DNA from: Adiantum capillus-veneris
Lineage: Eukaryota > Streptophyta > Polypodiopsida > Polypodiales > Pteridaceae
DNA length: 64,000 nucleotides
Direction of reading: 5' to 3'
Assembly: GCA_014529385.2 (NCBI GenBank)
Contig: CM043959.1
Coordinates: 9,882,809 to 9,946,808, forward strand
Below the pieces are notes generated by a model. It was not told the DNA's origin and ran no database searches. It saw only the letters and a list, made by a program, of their open reading frames with translations. Shown one piece after another: positions 21,697 through 33,060 of the stretch. The translations under genes and the position numbers were made by a program. How positions within the stretch are numbered: the first letter of the stretch is position 1; each line of letters begins with the position of its first letter.

Positions 21697-24600
21697 CTCC
21701 CCCTCGAGCTCTGCATATCGCAGAGTCCAAGCATAGTCCGGAAACCTCGAAGCTTCTCAGCTCCGAGGGCCTTGGTAAAGATATCCGCTATCTGCTCCTC
21801 TGTGCTGACGTAGACCAATTCGATGTCGCCTGCCAACACTCGCTCTCGAACGTAGTGGTAATGGACCTCTATGTGTTTGGTCCTAGCATGGAACACTAGG
21901 TTCCTAGCCAACTGCATGCTGCTGAGGTTGTCACAATGAATGAAAATCTGGTGGTCCACCTGCACTCCCAAGTCCTCAAGTAATGTGCGTAGCCAAGCTA
22001 CCTCGCATACCGCAACTGTTGCACCTCTGTACTCGGCCTCTGTGCTCGATAAAGCAACCGTAGTCTGCTTTTTGCTGCTCCAAGTAACAGCAGCACTCCC
22101 AAAAGAGAACATGAAGCCACTCGTAGATCTCCTATCAACAATGCTACCTGCCCAATCTGCATCTGTATACCCATACAATGCTAATGGTGCATCTGCTGCA
22201 TAGAACAATGCGTAGTCAAGAGTACCTTGCACATACCTAAGTGTGCGTCGTACTCCATCCAAATGTGGCTTCCTCGGAAGCTGCATGAACTGACTCTCCA
22301 AGCCTACTGTGTAGCTCAAGTCTGGCCTTGTGATAGTCAAGTAGATTAGACTACCCACAATCTTCCTGTACATGTTGACATCCTCAACAACATCACCCTT
22401 CTCTGCACTCAGCTTTGCATTCACATCCAAGGGAATAGAAATTGGCTTACAATCAGCCATACCATACTTTGACAACATGTCCAAAGCATACTGTCTCTGT
22501 GATAGCCATACACCCTCTGGAGTCCTGATCACTTCAATGCCAAGAAAGTAGTGCAACTCGCCTAAATCTTTCATTTCAAATTCCTGTTTGAGAAGACCCT
22601 TCACATGGTCAATCTCCATAGCATTGTCACCAACAATAATAAGGTCATCTACATATATGGTAATGACCACAATCCCCACATCACTCTCACGTACATAGAG
22701 TGAATGATCAGCATGAGCTCTCCTAAAACCAATACTGACAAGATACTTGGCAATCCTGTCATACCATGCTCTAGAGCCCTGCTTCAAACCATACAAAGCT
22801 TTGAGAAGTCTGCATACATAATCTGGGTAACCTGGATCGACATAACCAGGTGGCTGATCCATATACACTTCCTCTTGCAACTCACCATTCAAGAAGGCAT
22901 TCTTTACATCCATTTGATGCATAATCCATCCTCTAGATGCAGCCACTGCTATGACAGCTCTCACAGTTGTCATCTTTGCCACTGGAGCAAAGGTCTCCTC
23001 ATAGTCTATGCCATACGTCTGTGCATAACCTTTGCGACCAGCCTTGCCTTGTGACGCTCAATGTTACCATCAGCCTTATGCTGGGTTTTATACACCCATT
23101 TACAGCCAATAGCTTTCTTGCCACTTGGCAATGGCACCAACTCCCATGTGTCGTTTGCTTCCAATGCAGCCATCTCTTCATTCATTGCATCATCCCAATG
23201 CACATTTCCAACTGCATCCTCAAAACATGTGGGCTCCACATCCTGTATTACCTTAGCCATGTAGGCTTGGTGATACGCTAGATACCCATCATAAGTCAAT
23301 TTCTGAACTGGATTTCTGACTCTATTAGATATGCGCGGTCCTAGGTCACTCCTTTGTCCTCTAGCATCTTCTTGTACTTTCCTTACACCAGGTGTCCTGA
23401 CAGCCGGAATTCCAAATTCCTCATCAAGACTTTGTTCAGAACCATCTGAATCCATGTCTATATGTGAAAAACCTGATGATGCATCAGCCATAAAGGGAGG
23501 TTCATCAACCTTTTCCTTTCCTTTTCGTGATACATTCCCTGTACCTATTGGTGGAGTAACCTGCATACGTAGTCTACCATTCCATGGTTTCTCAACAGAG
23601 CCACGAGAAGAGGACTCTTGTGGTCCACTCAAAACCTGTGACTGTGGCCTCACATTTTGTACAACCACATCATCTTTTACATCAGCCCCAATAGTGCCAT
23701 GTGCATTACTGTACCAGCTGCTCATCTCATTAAAGACTACATCTCTGCTCACTCGTAATTCTTGTGTAGTAGGATTGTAGCACCTGTACCCCTTTTGTTC
23801 AAGGGAATATCCCACAAGAATACATTTCTCTGCTTTAGGATCCAATTTCCTACGCAACTCATCTGGTATATGCACGTAAGCTATGCAGCCAAACACTTTC
23901 AAGTGTGCCAAATCAGGCTTTGTACCTGTAAACTTTTCCTAAGGTGTTACATCATGCACCGCAGCTGTAGGTGTCCTGTTCATAATGTACACAGCTGTAT
24001 TTACATCTTCAGCCCAGAAATGATGAGGCATGTTCTTCTCATTCATCAGTGCACGTGCAACCTCTGCAATGTGCCTGTTTTTCCTTTCTGCGACCCCATT
24101 TTGCTGTGGAGTATATCTGCATGTAAACTGCCTGCGTATACCATGCATTCGCAGAAAATCTGAAAAATGATTGGAGAAGTACTCTCCCCCTCTATCTGAC
24201 CTCAATGTCTTGATTTGCATATCTGTCTCCTTCTCAATCATGACTTTGAAGTCTTGAAAGTGACCAAACACTTCACTTTTGTTACGCATGAAGTAGACCC
24301 ATACTTTCCTTGTATGGTCATCAATGAAAGAGACATAATACCTGCAACCATGTACACTTGCAGTATCGGTTGGACCCCAAACATCTGTGTGCACCACCTC
24401 AAGTGGCTTTTTACATACATTGCGCTCATGTGGAAATGAGCCCTTTGATTGTTTTCCAAACTGGCATGCTGCACACACTTTATGCATACCATCCACCTTG
24501 AATTTGGGCAAACCTTTTACAATCTGTTTTGATTGCATGTTGCGCAATCTCTGCTCATTGACATGGCCTATGCGTTTGTGCCAAATGTCAACATCAGCCA

Positions 24601-26017
24601 CAACACCTGTGCCCTGTGCAAATAATGCAGCTTTTACCTCAGGCATGTCTACATTCAGCGTAAACATTCTGCCCACACATTTTCCCTCTATGATCAGCTT
24701 ACAGCCATTCTGGAAATCTTCTACATAACAGCCATTTGGATTGAAGCGAACATGCAAACCCTGCTCAACCATTTCTCCAACAGAAACAAGATTCTTTGTA
24801 ATGTTTGGGACATGAAGTACATCTGCTAAGTACTTTGATTTCCCACTCTTCGTATTTAGAGGTATGTCCCCTACATGAGCAATGGGGTGAGCTGTGTCAT
24901 CTCCTATCTGCACATAGCCTGACACATCTGGTTTGCGCATATCTCTAAACCACTCTCCAGGAGACATCATGTGATTAGAGGCACCTAAATCCACATACCA
25001 AACATCATCTTAGGTGGAATTTTCTGCAGTCATTGTATTCATTACATGCTGCATAACAAACATGCGCTCGTTTTTGTTGTCATCTGCATCTCTGCTAGTA
25101 GATGCATAGTTGCCCTGTTCTCTCTTTCCACTTGCTTTTCCCTTTGGACAGTCACGTGACATGTGACCTCTTTCACCACAAGTCCAACATTATCTGCCAT
25201 CTGGAGTATGTTGCTGCCTGCTTGATCCTGCACCACAACCTCTTTGACTCCCCCTGCCTTGAGATTGGTTTCCCCTGCCACCTGTATTGTTTTGATTTGA
25301 TTGATCTTCCAGAAATTGGCCCCTGCAACCCCTTGGGCCTCGACCACGACCTCTACCTCTACCTCTATTGGAGTTAGAATAGAAGGCCTGTTCAGAATTA
25401 TTTCTGCCATGAGAAGAAGATGTGTCAAGGTTCTTCTCCTCCAGAATAAGCATAGAAATCAAATCTTGGAACACGGGGATGTCGTCTCTTGTATTCATGG
25501 AAGACTTGAAATGTACATACTCATCTCCTAGACCATCCAAGCATGCACGGAAAATGTCATCATCTTCCACTGAGACTTTAATAGATCCAAGAGCCTCAAT
25601 GATACTCTTGATCTTCAAAGCATAATCATTGATGGAGAGGTTGTTCCTCTTAACCTGATTTAGCTCCGACTTTAGTTGAAGCTTCCTGGCCTTGGTGTTC
25701 ACCTCGAACACTCTGCCTAAGTTTCTCCATGCAATGGCGGGGGTTTCAGCATCCTGTAGATAGCCCATCATGCCATTTGTGATGCTCATAGAAAGCCAAT
25801 ACATCACTTTGCTCTGGCCTTGTTGCCAGTCACTCAAAGCTTTCCTTTGTTCTGCTGTAGCATTTGCCTCGGGAATCTCTGGTTCCTTTTCATTGTCTCC
25901 TTCTACATAGTCCCAATAACCTTTTCCTTTTAGGAAATTTGTTATTCTGAACTTCCATGCAGGGTAGTTATTTTTCTCAAGCTTCTTAGTAACAATCTGA
26001 CAGAAACCGTCAGACAT
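21669..26017 (-). pseudogene. Copia element 1 gag-pol polyprotein, inactivated
   Basis: Start ATG at 26017. Order on the minus strand: gag (26017-25193, 'NNYPAWKFRITNFLKGKGYW'-type UBN2 gag), CCHC knuckle CWTCGERGHMSRDC (about 25187-25146), protease 'DLGASNHM' (about 24991), integrase with 'HKRIGHVN...CxxC', 'HTDVWGP', 'LRSDRGGEY' and 'NGVAERKNR' (24600-24050), reverse transcriptase with 'MDVKNAF' and 'YVDDLIIVG' (about 22640-22656), RNase H 'DADWAG', 'SSTEAEY' and 'HCDN' (22170-21930). Breaks: TAA at 25190-25192, TAA at 25010-25012, TAG at 23939-23941, a one-base loss near 23030. The protease Ser of Asp-Ser-Gly is Leu (codon 24986-24988). Reverse transcriptase and RNase H remain open for 437 codons. 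Confidence 0.92.
21697..21712 (-). other. Polypurine tract of copia element 1
   Basis: On the minus strand GAGCTCGAGGGGGAG lies directly against the 3' LTR start TGTTGAGA. It would prime plus-strand DNA synthesis. It lies within the coding frame. Confidence 0.85.
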
Positions 26018-26318
26018 CTTGAAGCACTAAGACAAAATAGCTACAATCTGTAAAAACCTGCAAATCTGTTGAACCTGCTATCGTGGTACTTGTAACGCTT
26101 TCTACACTCAACGAGTGTCCACAATCAAGCATACATACAACCACTGTTCTTGTACAGTAAATCTCTGTATACTGCACTTTGGAGACCTGTTCAGAAACTT
26201 GTGCGAAAAACCCCTCAAAAACTTTTCGCTACGCGAGGCACCTTCGACATCTGGTCGTGGATTGCGAACGAAGGGATTGTGATGCTCTTGCTCTCTTAGC
26301 CTCTCTTGCCTACACCAG

Positions 26319-26330
26319 GCTCTGATACCA
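26319..26330 (-). other. tRNA-Met primer-binding site of copia element 1
   Basis: GCTCTGATACCA on the plus strand, that is TGGTATCAGAGC on the element strand, immediately next to the LTR terminus. It is complementary to the 3' end of initiator tRNA-Met. Confidence 0.93.
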
Positions 26331-26649
26331 TGTAAAGAATGAGGATGCAAGAGAGCTACACAAGACAAGCACAAAGCACACAGAGATGGAAAGCTTCTTC
26401 TTCTTCTTCACAGAAAAGAGAGTACAAAATGACTAAGTGCTAAAGCTGAAAAATAGCACATATGTACATGCGGTCACTAAGTGTGTACTCGCTAGAAGCG
26501 TACTAGGCTGGCAGTATAAGTGTAGTCCTGTAGAATCACTGGCAGAGATACTCTGTGTAGGTCACCTAACGCGCCAATGAGTAAATGCCGTAAGCGGCCA
26601 AGACCCGTAGTGGATGCCAGGTCAAGGTGTAGAGCTCCACATCTCAACA
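26331..26649 (-). repeat. 5' LTR of copia element 1
   Basis: 319 bp; termini TGTTGAG...TTTACA on the minus strand. Followed on the right by the GCGGG copy of the target duplication. Confidence 0.93.
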
Positions 26650-26953
26650 GCGGGGAGGAATCCAAAAGCTTTGAGCACTCTAATCATAAGCCAAGCTTCC
26701 ATAGCCCACTCTCATCCAATCTCCCATAGACAATCTAATCAAAGACACCATAAGCCTCTCTAATCCAAGCTTCCAAGCCACTCTAATCATGGAAGGAGTT
26801 TAAATAATGTAAGCAGCGGTACTGTTAATGATAATCAAGCTTCAGGATCTTGTTCAAGCTGTCAGTTTTAAGCTTGTCTACATTCATTGTGTCTGCTGCA
26901 ACTGTCTTCCTCACACCTCTCACAGCCACAGGCCCCGCACCTTCCCGGCTCAC
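26650..26953 (+). repeat. LTR-A fragment right of the copia insertion, truncated
   Basis: Continues LTR-A from GCGGGGAGG to CTTCCCGGCTCAC. The last 24 bp of a complete LTR-A are missing because the sequence switches to LTR-B (TCGGTCACATG) at 26954. The two partners share CTCA near the junction, consistent with microhomology-guided unequal exchange. Confidence 0.75.
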
Positions 26954-28553
26954 TCGGTCACATGAGCAAGGAGCTACAACCATTCCTTTACAGGGTGCTA
27001 GTGCAGTCCCATGTTGCTTCCTTTACATGGTTGAGGCTGTGAAGCCTCCAATTAGGGTTTCCCCTGCTCAAATAACTACTTGGGCTTCTCCAATGAAGTA
27101 CTAAAGCTTCCATGAAAGTTCACAACAAAGAATCGAAGCGTATATTTAGGGTTTTTAACAGGTCGAATAAGCACTGCATCTCTGCAATTGGGAGCGAGGC
27201 TACACCTAATCTTCACACACACAAGAGTTTTGAGTGAATCTTGGTTCTTTTGCAAAGTGGATCTTTCATGGATGGAGTTTTGTTCTACCATGTAGAGGAC
27301 AACGGAGAGACAAGTTGAATGAGTTTTGTTCTTTTTTAAAGACGCTTTCACAAAGGAGCTTGTTTTCTTTAAAGATGGAAAAATTCACTTAAGTGAAACA
27401 GGTAATCTCTTGGGATCAAACTTTAGCAAAGGTGGGATGAAGAAGATAGTTGAGGACATGGCTACTAGCCATGTCCTCAATGAGATTGCATGGCTACTAG
27501 CCATGCCATCTCAATGGTGGAGGCAGTTGTCTATGGGTTGAAGGTGGAGCCTATAAAGCAAACAAAAGTCAGGGTTTGAGAAGAAGCATATAATGGTATT
27601 GGAGATCTATGGCCATGCGCTATAGAATCTGCATATGACGGATAAAATGACTACAGAGGTTTTACATGAAGCTGGATACTGAATTTGGGCTAGAAACAGG
27701 TTGAACCACCATGTAGATTCTTTGCCAGTGCATGCATACATTGCCAAACATCAAGTGAGTGAGGCCATTGTCAAAGAGAAACGTTGTCGTGCCGCTCCGC
27801 TTCCACGCTGGAAAAAAGAGTAAATAGAAGCAGAAAAAGTCTATTTGAAGCTCACACATTTATTGAGCAGTGACCAGGGCTCGAAAACAAGTAAGAAGAT
27901 CTAGAAAGTGTATGCTTTATGTGGTTATGAAGGCCTAAGCGTAGAGATTTTATGCTTGAAGAAAAGGTTTTACATGTGAAAGGGATCTTAGGAAATTTAA
28001 GGCAACTTGGGTAAAGGAAGACATGTGGTTAGTGGTAAAAAGGAAAGTGTGTGACTCAACTTCACATATCTGCATGAGGGAGGCCGGAAAAGTCTTATTC
28101 CAGAAAAAGTTTATAAAAGAAGTTTCTGGACAAAACGGTCCGAGCAAGTGAAAGGAAAAGGGCGTTTTGAGCATTTTTGCATCTCACGCACAGAGGCTAA
28201 TTCTGCACTGATTAGGAGATATTCAATTTTTCGTGCTCTGTTGTATTAGCGGGGAGGAAGCCAAAAACTTTGAGTACTCTAATCATAAGCCAAGATTCCA
28301 TAGCCCACTCTCATCCAATCTTCCATAGCCAATCTAATCAAAGACACCATAAGACACTCTAATCCAAGCTTCCAAGCCACTCTAATCATGGAAGGAGTTT
28401 AAATAATGTAAGCAGCGGTACTATTGATGATAATCAAGCTTCAGGATCTTGTTCAAGCTGTCAGTTTTAAGGTTTGTCTACATTCATTGTGTCTGCTGCA
28501 ACTGTCTTCCTCGCACCTCTCACAGCCACAGGCCTAGCACCTTCGCGGCTCAC
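26954..28553 (+). repeat. Tandem unit 2: LTR-B end + gag + LTR-A
   Basis: 1600 bp, homologous to unit 1 (20211-21374 plus 26650-26953). This copy keeps the junction between B's gag and the start of element A (27785), so it is the more complete version. Confidence 0.75.
27317..27784 (+). pseudogene. gag: Element B gag fragment, unit 2, cut by element A
   Basis: Encodes 'KELVFFKDGKIHLSETGNL...GGMKKIVEDM', then in other frames 'LWPCAIES' and, up to the break, 'HHVDSLPVHAYIAKHQVSEAIVKEKR'-like sequence (split here for length: HHVDSLPVHAYIAKH and QVSEAIVKEKR). The last part matches A's gag 'DPVDSLSLYAFIAKSQANEA'. The frame continues into 35361 ('RCENGDEGPSKRARR') when A and one ACGT are removed. 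Stops occur near 27580, 27645 and 27693. Confidence 0.7.
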
Positions 28554-28577
28554 CTTTCGAACACAAATCCCCCGACA
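27785..28577 (+). repeat. 5' LTR of element A
   Basis: 793 bp, TGTCGTGCCGC...CCCCCGACA. Aligns end to end with 34562-35356. Confidence 0.9.
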
Positions 28578-28620
28578 TTCTTGGTGAACCCAACGGGAAA
28601 CGAGCCGGGGTGAGCAGTGT
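28578..28620 (+). other. Primer-binding region of element A
   Basis: TTCTTGGTGAACCCAACGGG follows the LTR directly. The TGG three to five bases from the LTR fits a tRNA CCA end, but I could not assign the tRNA. The same region is conserved in element D (16550-16612). Confidence 0.6.
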
Positions 28621-28631
28621 GGTGAAGAAGG

Positions 28632-30532
28632 ATGTCGACAGCGCAAGAGGCTGCCATGCAGCAAATGATGCAGCAGTTTGCTTCTTACATGCAACAACAA
28701 TAGGCTTCCCAACAACAGTACAATTTTCAAGAAAGGATCCGTAAAGCTGCGCACACAGTTACCGAGAAAGGATCCGTAAAGCTTGGCACACAGTTACCGA
28801 CAAATTGCATCGATTTGAAGGCCGGGATATTAGCAAATTTTGAAATATCTATAAGCAGGCAATGGAAGAGAATGGAATTGATGATCATAATGTAGTGGAA
28901 GGGTTTCATTTGATTGCAGAGCCGGAACTTAGGAGTCGAATTAAACAAATTGAGGCGGTTCAAGGCCTGAATTGGCAGGATTTCAAGAAGGCGCTTCAGG
29001 AGGAATACTTCCTTGAGGATTCACAAAGAGTAACAAGGCAAAGCTTTATGAAGTGGATGCAGAAGAAGAAAAAAAATATGTCTGCACGAGAATTATTACG
29101 GGAATTTGAGAAGAAGTTCGAGCAACTGTCCTCAATGGAGCAACGTTCGATGAGGGATCAGAAGGTTGAGCTATTCATTCAAGCTGATGACCCTCGACTT
29201 CAGAAGAGTCTAGTGCAGTTGTTGGAGGATTCAACAGGAGAATTGGGCTTAACATCCGATTGGACGTTAGCCACTGAAGAAGTCAACATGATCGTGAAAC
29301 GACAAATGAGAGTCAACAAGTTGATCGTGGCTGACATCATGGATGTTGCGGAAGAGGAACCTAAAGAGAAAACAACTTCGGCAATACCCAGAGTGGAGGA
29401 GCCAGTTCTTGACAAATTGGTGAAAGGTATTCAAGAATTAAATTTGAATTTTAAAGCTATTAAACTTGACGGACTAGCTGCAAAGGGGTCTACATTTGAG
29501 CCTAGACAGCAGCCACCACGCCGATGCATGTGGTGTGACATTGAAGACCACAAGTACGTTAAAGAATGCGATGATTTTGACAAAGCTTATAAAAGGATCC
29601 TGGTGTTGTGGAAGGACAAGAAGATACACCTTAAGGAAACACGTGAGATGCTCCACCCGAATTTCGATAGGGGTGGCATGAAGAAGATAGTTGAAGAGAT
29701 CCAGCATAATGTTGCTCTTGTGGAAGTAGCTACATATGGGCTGCAAGTCTACGGGAAGGGTGATGATGATGGTGCAGGTACCAAGGGTCAATTATGGACT
29801 TATGCTTTGAAGACAGCAGAAACAGGACATGTAACTTATGGGAAGCTGCGGCAAGTAGGGAATTCAATTCGAGAAACCATAGGGTGGACTGATCCAGTGG
29901 ATTCCCTCTCACTGTATGCATTCATTGCGAAGTCTCAAGCTAATGAGGCTATGGTGGAGGAAAAAAAGAAAAGAGATGAAGAAGCTCCTGGGACATCGAA
30001 AAGGACAACGAGGTTCAAGAGCAAGCAAGAAGAAGGTCCAGCTCCTAAGCCCGCTCCTGAAGTGGTGATGGAGGACGCACCCAAGGACAAAAATCAAGGT
30101 AAACCCAGGGGACCCTCATATAAGCTTAAGTCTGACATTGAATTAGCTACAGATTTAATGAAAGTTTTTGAAGAGCGTATGCTGAATAGCAAAGTGGATC
30201 TCACATTGGGTGATATTTTGGCCATTTCCAAACGTGAGTTTCATGAGGATATAATTGACATCATCAAAAGAAAGCGGCAGATACCAACTGAACAGGAGCC
30301 GGAGTTAGTGAAGAGCCAGGTAGTACGCCATATTGAAGCAATTTTGGACGACTATGAAGAGTATTTGGCGAATCTTGAAGAAGAAGAAGATTCGAGGTTT
30401 GTGGTGGTGTCAAATCCAACTGTACCTGAGGTAAGGCATGTTCATTCTAATGAGATGAAGATAATGAAAGTATACCAAGGAGTAACTTTTCAAGGACTCA
30501 TTGGGCAAGAGCAACAACCGAAACTGTTGTGA
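28632..30532 (+). pseudogene. gag: Element A gag, nearly open
   Basis: ATG at 28632 begins a Gln-rich N-terminus ('MSTAQEAAMQQMMQQF'). A TAG at 28701 interrupts a CAA run, a 35-bp tandem duplication (28731-28800) shifts the frame, and a TGA lies at 28841. From 28862 the frame is open for 556 codons. It shows a capsid-like helical region ('LRSRIKQIE', 'SARELLREFEKKFEQLS'), a cysteine pair near 29527-29560 ('CMWCDIEDHKYVKEC', a CCHC-like knuckle, CX2CX4HX4C) and a basic/acidic linker. The product would package the RNA. It ends at TGA 30530, one frame off the protease. Confidence 0.8.
28731..28800 (+). repeat. 35-bp tandem duplication in element A gag
   Basis: GAAAGGATCCGTAAAGCT starts at 28731 and again at 28766, both copies continuing to CACAGTTACCGA. 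Because 35 is not a multiple of three, this duplication alone explains the frame difference between the gag ATG and the downstream 556-codon frame. Confidence 0.88.
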
Positions 30533-31011
30533 ATCTTGGCGACATCGAAGAACCGGTCTTAGCACTCATAGATCATGGATCGGAGATCAATTTGATGGCT
30601 AAAAGCTTGCACAAAAAGGGGAAATGGCCTATTGATGTGGACCATGGTTGGCAGATTCGATTTGCCAATATGCTTCCAGGCGACCTCTATGGTGCTTGTG
30701 CCAATGTTAAGGTAACTGTAGGGGATGTCTGTGATGAGCAAAATTTCTTTATACAAGAGCATTCCTCTTATCCTTTAATTCTGGGGCAACCATACATTAC
30801 GACTGTGCGAATGGAAACCAAAGTGTTGGATGATGGCTCGGCCTATGCCAGGGTTCGGAGCCATGATGGTAAGAATGCAGTACAATTCTTGACTGTATGT
30901 GTTGATCATGCCAGGAATAAGGACAGTCTACGTGATCATCCAATGCCGAAGATACACAAGGAGTTTAGAGAACAGAGTTTTGCACTGGATTTTCTCAAAG
31001 TGCCATTATAA
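30529..31011 (+). pseudogene. Element A aspartic protease region
   Basis: 'EEPVLALIDHGSEINLMAKSL' style sequence (shown here as ALIDHGSEINLM) carries the retropepsin Asp but with His in place of Ser/Thr (Asp-His-Gly). 'YPLILGQPYITT' is the hydrophobic-Gly end motif. Element B has the same Asp-His-Gly, so it is a lineage feature and not decay. The frame is +1 to gag and open for 160 codons, starting upstream of 30529 in fact; no ATG is needed if it is made by frameshifting, though random decay is equally possible. Confidence 0.75.
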
Positions 31012-31076
31012 AGCGGGACTATGGTGGTACAAGTGAGGAGAAGTTCTCGCAAAGAGAAGCTTTCTCTTAAGGGTTT

Positions 31077-31373
31077 TTGGGGTTAACATCTGAAGGTTCA
31101 GTCTCTTTCAGAAAATTTAATGATTTTCCAAAGTGGGAAAAACAGTATGTTTCAGGTATTCAAAGTGAGTTGCAGGGTTTTGATGTGCTTGAATCCGATG
31201 ATGTGATTTCAGGAGTCTTTGAAGAGGTATCTTATGTAGATACTATGTCAGAGCTTGAAGAGATCAGGAAAAATAGGTTACAAAGCGGAACTGAAGTGGT
31301 CAAGGTCCATTCAATGGACATGTATGATGAGTTAAGTATATATGAAGCCCTTATGCATATTGAAGATGATTAA
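31077..31373 (+). pseudogene. Element A linker between protease and reverse transcriptase
   Basis: About 98 acidic codons with no known domain. B has a related, more broken counterpart (36480-36746). It is followed by the 'EETIKHKFTKETLQQLK'-type lead-in of the reverse transcriptase. Confidence 0.5.
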
Positions 31374-31426
31374 GGTGAAACTGTTGAAGCGCAGGTAGAG
31401 AAAAATACAAGACTGTTGCAAAGAAA

Positions 31427-32400
31427 GTGAGGCCAGTGGCTACACCGCTGCCAGAAGGAAGTGATGGGATGATCAAGGAGGCTTCTCGACAGCCTATACT
31501 CAGAGATCCAAAGAACATAGGACATAAGTTTACTAAGGAGACACTGCAACAGCTGAAGGTTGGAGAAGACAGTTTCCTCAATGAAGAGGAGATCAAATGT
31601 TTTCAAGGTATGCTCGAAAAACATTGTAAAGCTTTCGCTTTTGAGCCAAGTGAGATTGGGTGTGTGGATCCGAGTGTTCTTTCACCAATGGTTATTTTCA
31701 CTGTTCCACATATGCCATGGAGCTTGCGTCCTATTTCGGTTCCTAAATCTCACTTGCCAAAGCTTATCAATTTGCTTAATGAAAAGATTCAAATGGGAAT
31801 TTTGGAGCCGTCATGTGCTCCATATTCTAATCGATGGTTTACTGTTCCGAAGAAAAATGGTACATTAAGGTTCATTCAGGATATTCAACCAATTAACAAG
31901 GTAACAATCCGCAATGTGGGTACTTGCCCAATTGTGGATGAATTTGCTGAGGCCTTTGTAGGTAGATCTATTTATTCCATGGGTGATCTGTATTCAGGAT
32001 ATGATCAATTCCAGTGAGCTTTGGAGAGCAGGGATCTTACTACAATGCATACTCCTCTTGTTTTGGTAAGGATGTGCACTCTGCCACAAGGTGCTACTAA
32101 TTGAGTAGCTCATATGATGAACGGCATGAATGAGGTACTAAGGGACTTTATCCCACATGTTATTGTGCCTTTCATTGATGATCTACCAATTAAGGGTTGT
32201 GAAGAAAGCTCAAAAGATGAAGTAAAAGACGAGAGGGGGTGCCGATAGTTTTTTGCTCAACATATTGCTGACTGTATGCTATATTATCGAGGCTTGAAGA
32301 AGTTAACTAAACACTTTCAGGTCAAAAATCAACTTTTGGTGCTAAGGAGGTCTTAATTGTGGGACATATGTGCAGTTCTGAAGGAAGAAGGCCAAGTCCA
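31427..32400 (+). pseudogene. Element A reverse transcriptase
   Basis: Open from 31427 to 32017 ('GILEPSCAPYSNRWFTVPKKNG', 'IYSMGDLYSGYDQFQ' with the first catalytic Asp in GDL). After a TGA at 32015 it continues as 'LESRDLTTM', 'RMCTLPQGATN', and 'VPFIDDLPIKG', where FIDD (Asp-Asp codons 32177-32182) stands for the usual Y-x-D-D. Further stops near 32102 and 32248 and frameshifts beyond 32300 follow. It would copy element RNA into DNA. Confidence 0.82.
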
Positions 32401-33060
32401 GCAAAATTCGAAGCAATCCAAAAGATGAAGGAAACATGTTCTTCAGTTACTGAGGTTCGTCGATTCTTAGGCGCATGTGTATTCTATTGTATTTGGCTAC
32501 CACACTTTGCTCATGTTGCATAGGTGTTGTATCAATTGCTACGAAAAGGTAAGAGGTTTGTTTGGGAAGAAGTTCACACACAAGATATTAGGAAATTAAA
32601 GAAGATTCTTCTTGAGGCTCTTACCTTGAGGAAAGTTGATTATAAATGTGACAGACCAGTTATTTTAACAGTTGACACTAGCCCGACAGCTATTGGATGG
32701 GCTATAGGTCAAGATGATGCTGAAGGACACAGGTATGCAGTAAGATTTGGAGCCAAGGTGCTCAATGCTCGTCAATGAGGATATCCATAGGTTAAGAGGG
32801 AACTTTGGGGCGTTGCTACTGCTCTAAGGACCGATAAAGAATACTTTATTGGAGCTTCTGTTGTGGTAGAGACAAATTGCTTGCCATTGATAGGGAAAAT
32901 TGCAAATTGCTCTACTCTGGAAATTGCCATGCTACGATGGATAGCCTATATTAAGTCTCTTAACCTTGAATTTTGTCATATTGCAGGTAGAGATAACCCC
33001 GTTGCAGATATGTTATCAAGAGCCAGGTTTGAAGATGAAGAAGAGATGCTGACCACGAGT
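32400..33060 (+). pseudogene. Element A RNase H
   Basis: Landmarks: 'RRFLGACVFY' connection, 'VILTVDTSPTAIGWAIGQ' (first Asp), 'VKRELWGVATAL' (Glu), 'VVETNCLPLIG' (Asn where B has the catalytic Asp in 'VETDCL'), and 'GRDNPVADMLSRA' (last Asp). The Asp-to-Asn change and a stop near 32776 would inactivate it. Confidence 0.78.

Larger units (their letters stand above)
21375..26649 (-). mobile_element. Ty1/copia element 1, structurally complete but coding-dead
   Basis: LTRs at 21375-21696 (3') and 26331-26649 (5') begin TGTTGAGATG and end CTTTACA when read on the minus strand. A tRNA-Met primer site abuts the 5' LTR and a GAGGGGGAG polypurine tract abuts the 3' LTR. The flanks give a 5-bp duplication with one mismatch, GCTGG (21370-21374) and GCGGG (26650-26654). 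The polyprotein has three in-frame stops, a frameshift and a mutated protease site. Inserted in an LTR-A fragment. Confidence 0.9.
20211..26953 (+). repeat. Tandem unit 1: LTR-B end + gag + LTR-A, split by a copia insertion
   Basis: After removing the copia (21375-26649), this unit is about 1.46 kb and duplicates 26954-28553. It runs from TCGGTCACATG in LTR-B, through a gag fragment, into LTR-A up to CGGCTCAC (26953), where it is fused directly to unit 2. It lacks about 140 bp (equivalent to 27691-27831) covering the B/A junction and the first 47 bp of LTR-A. Both units carry the same chimeric order, so duplication followed the insertion of A into B. Confidence 0.75.
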
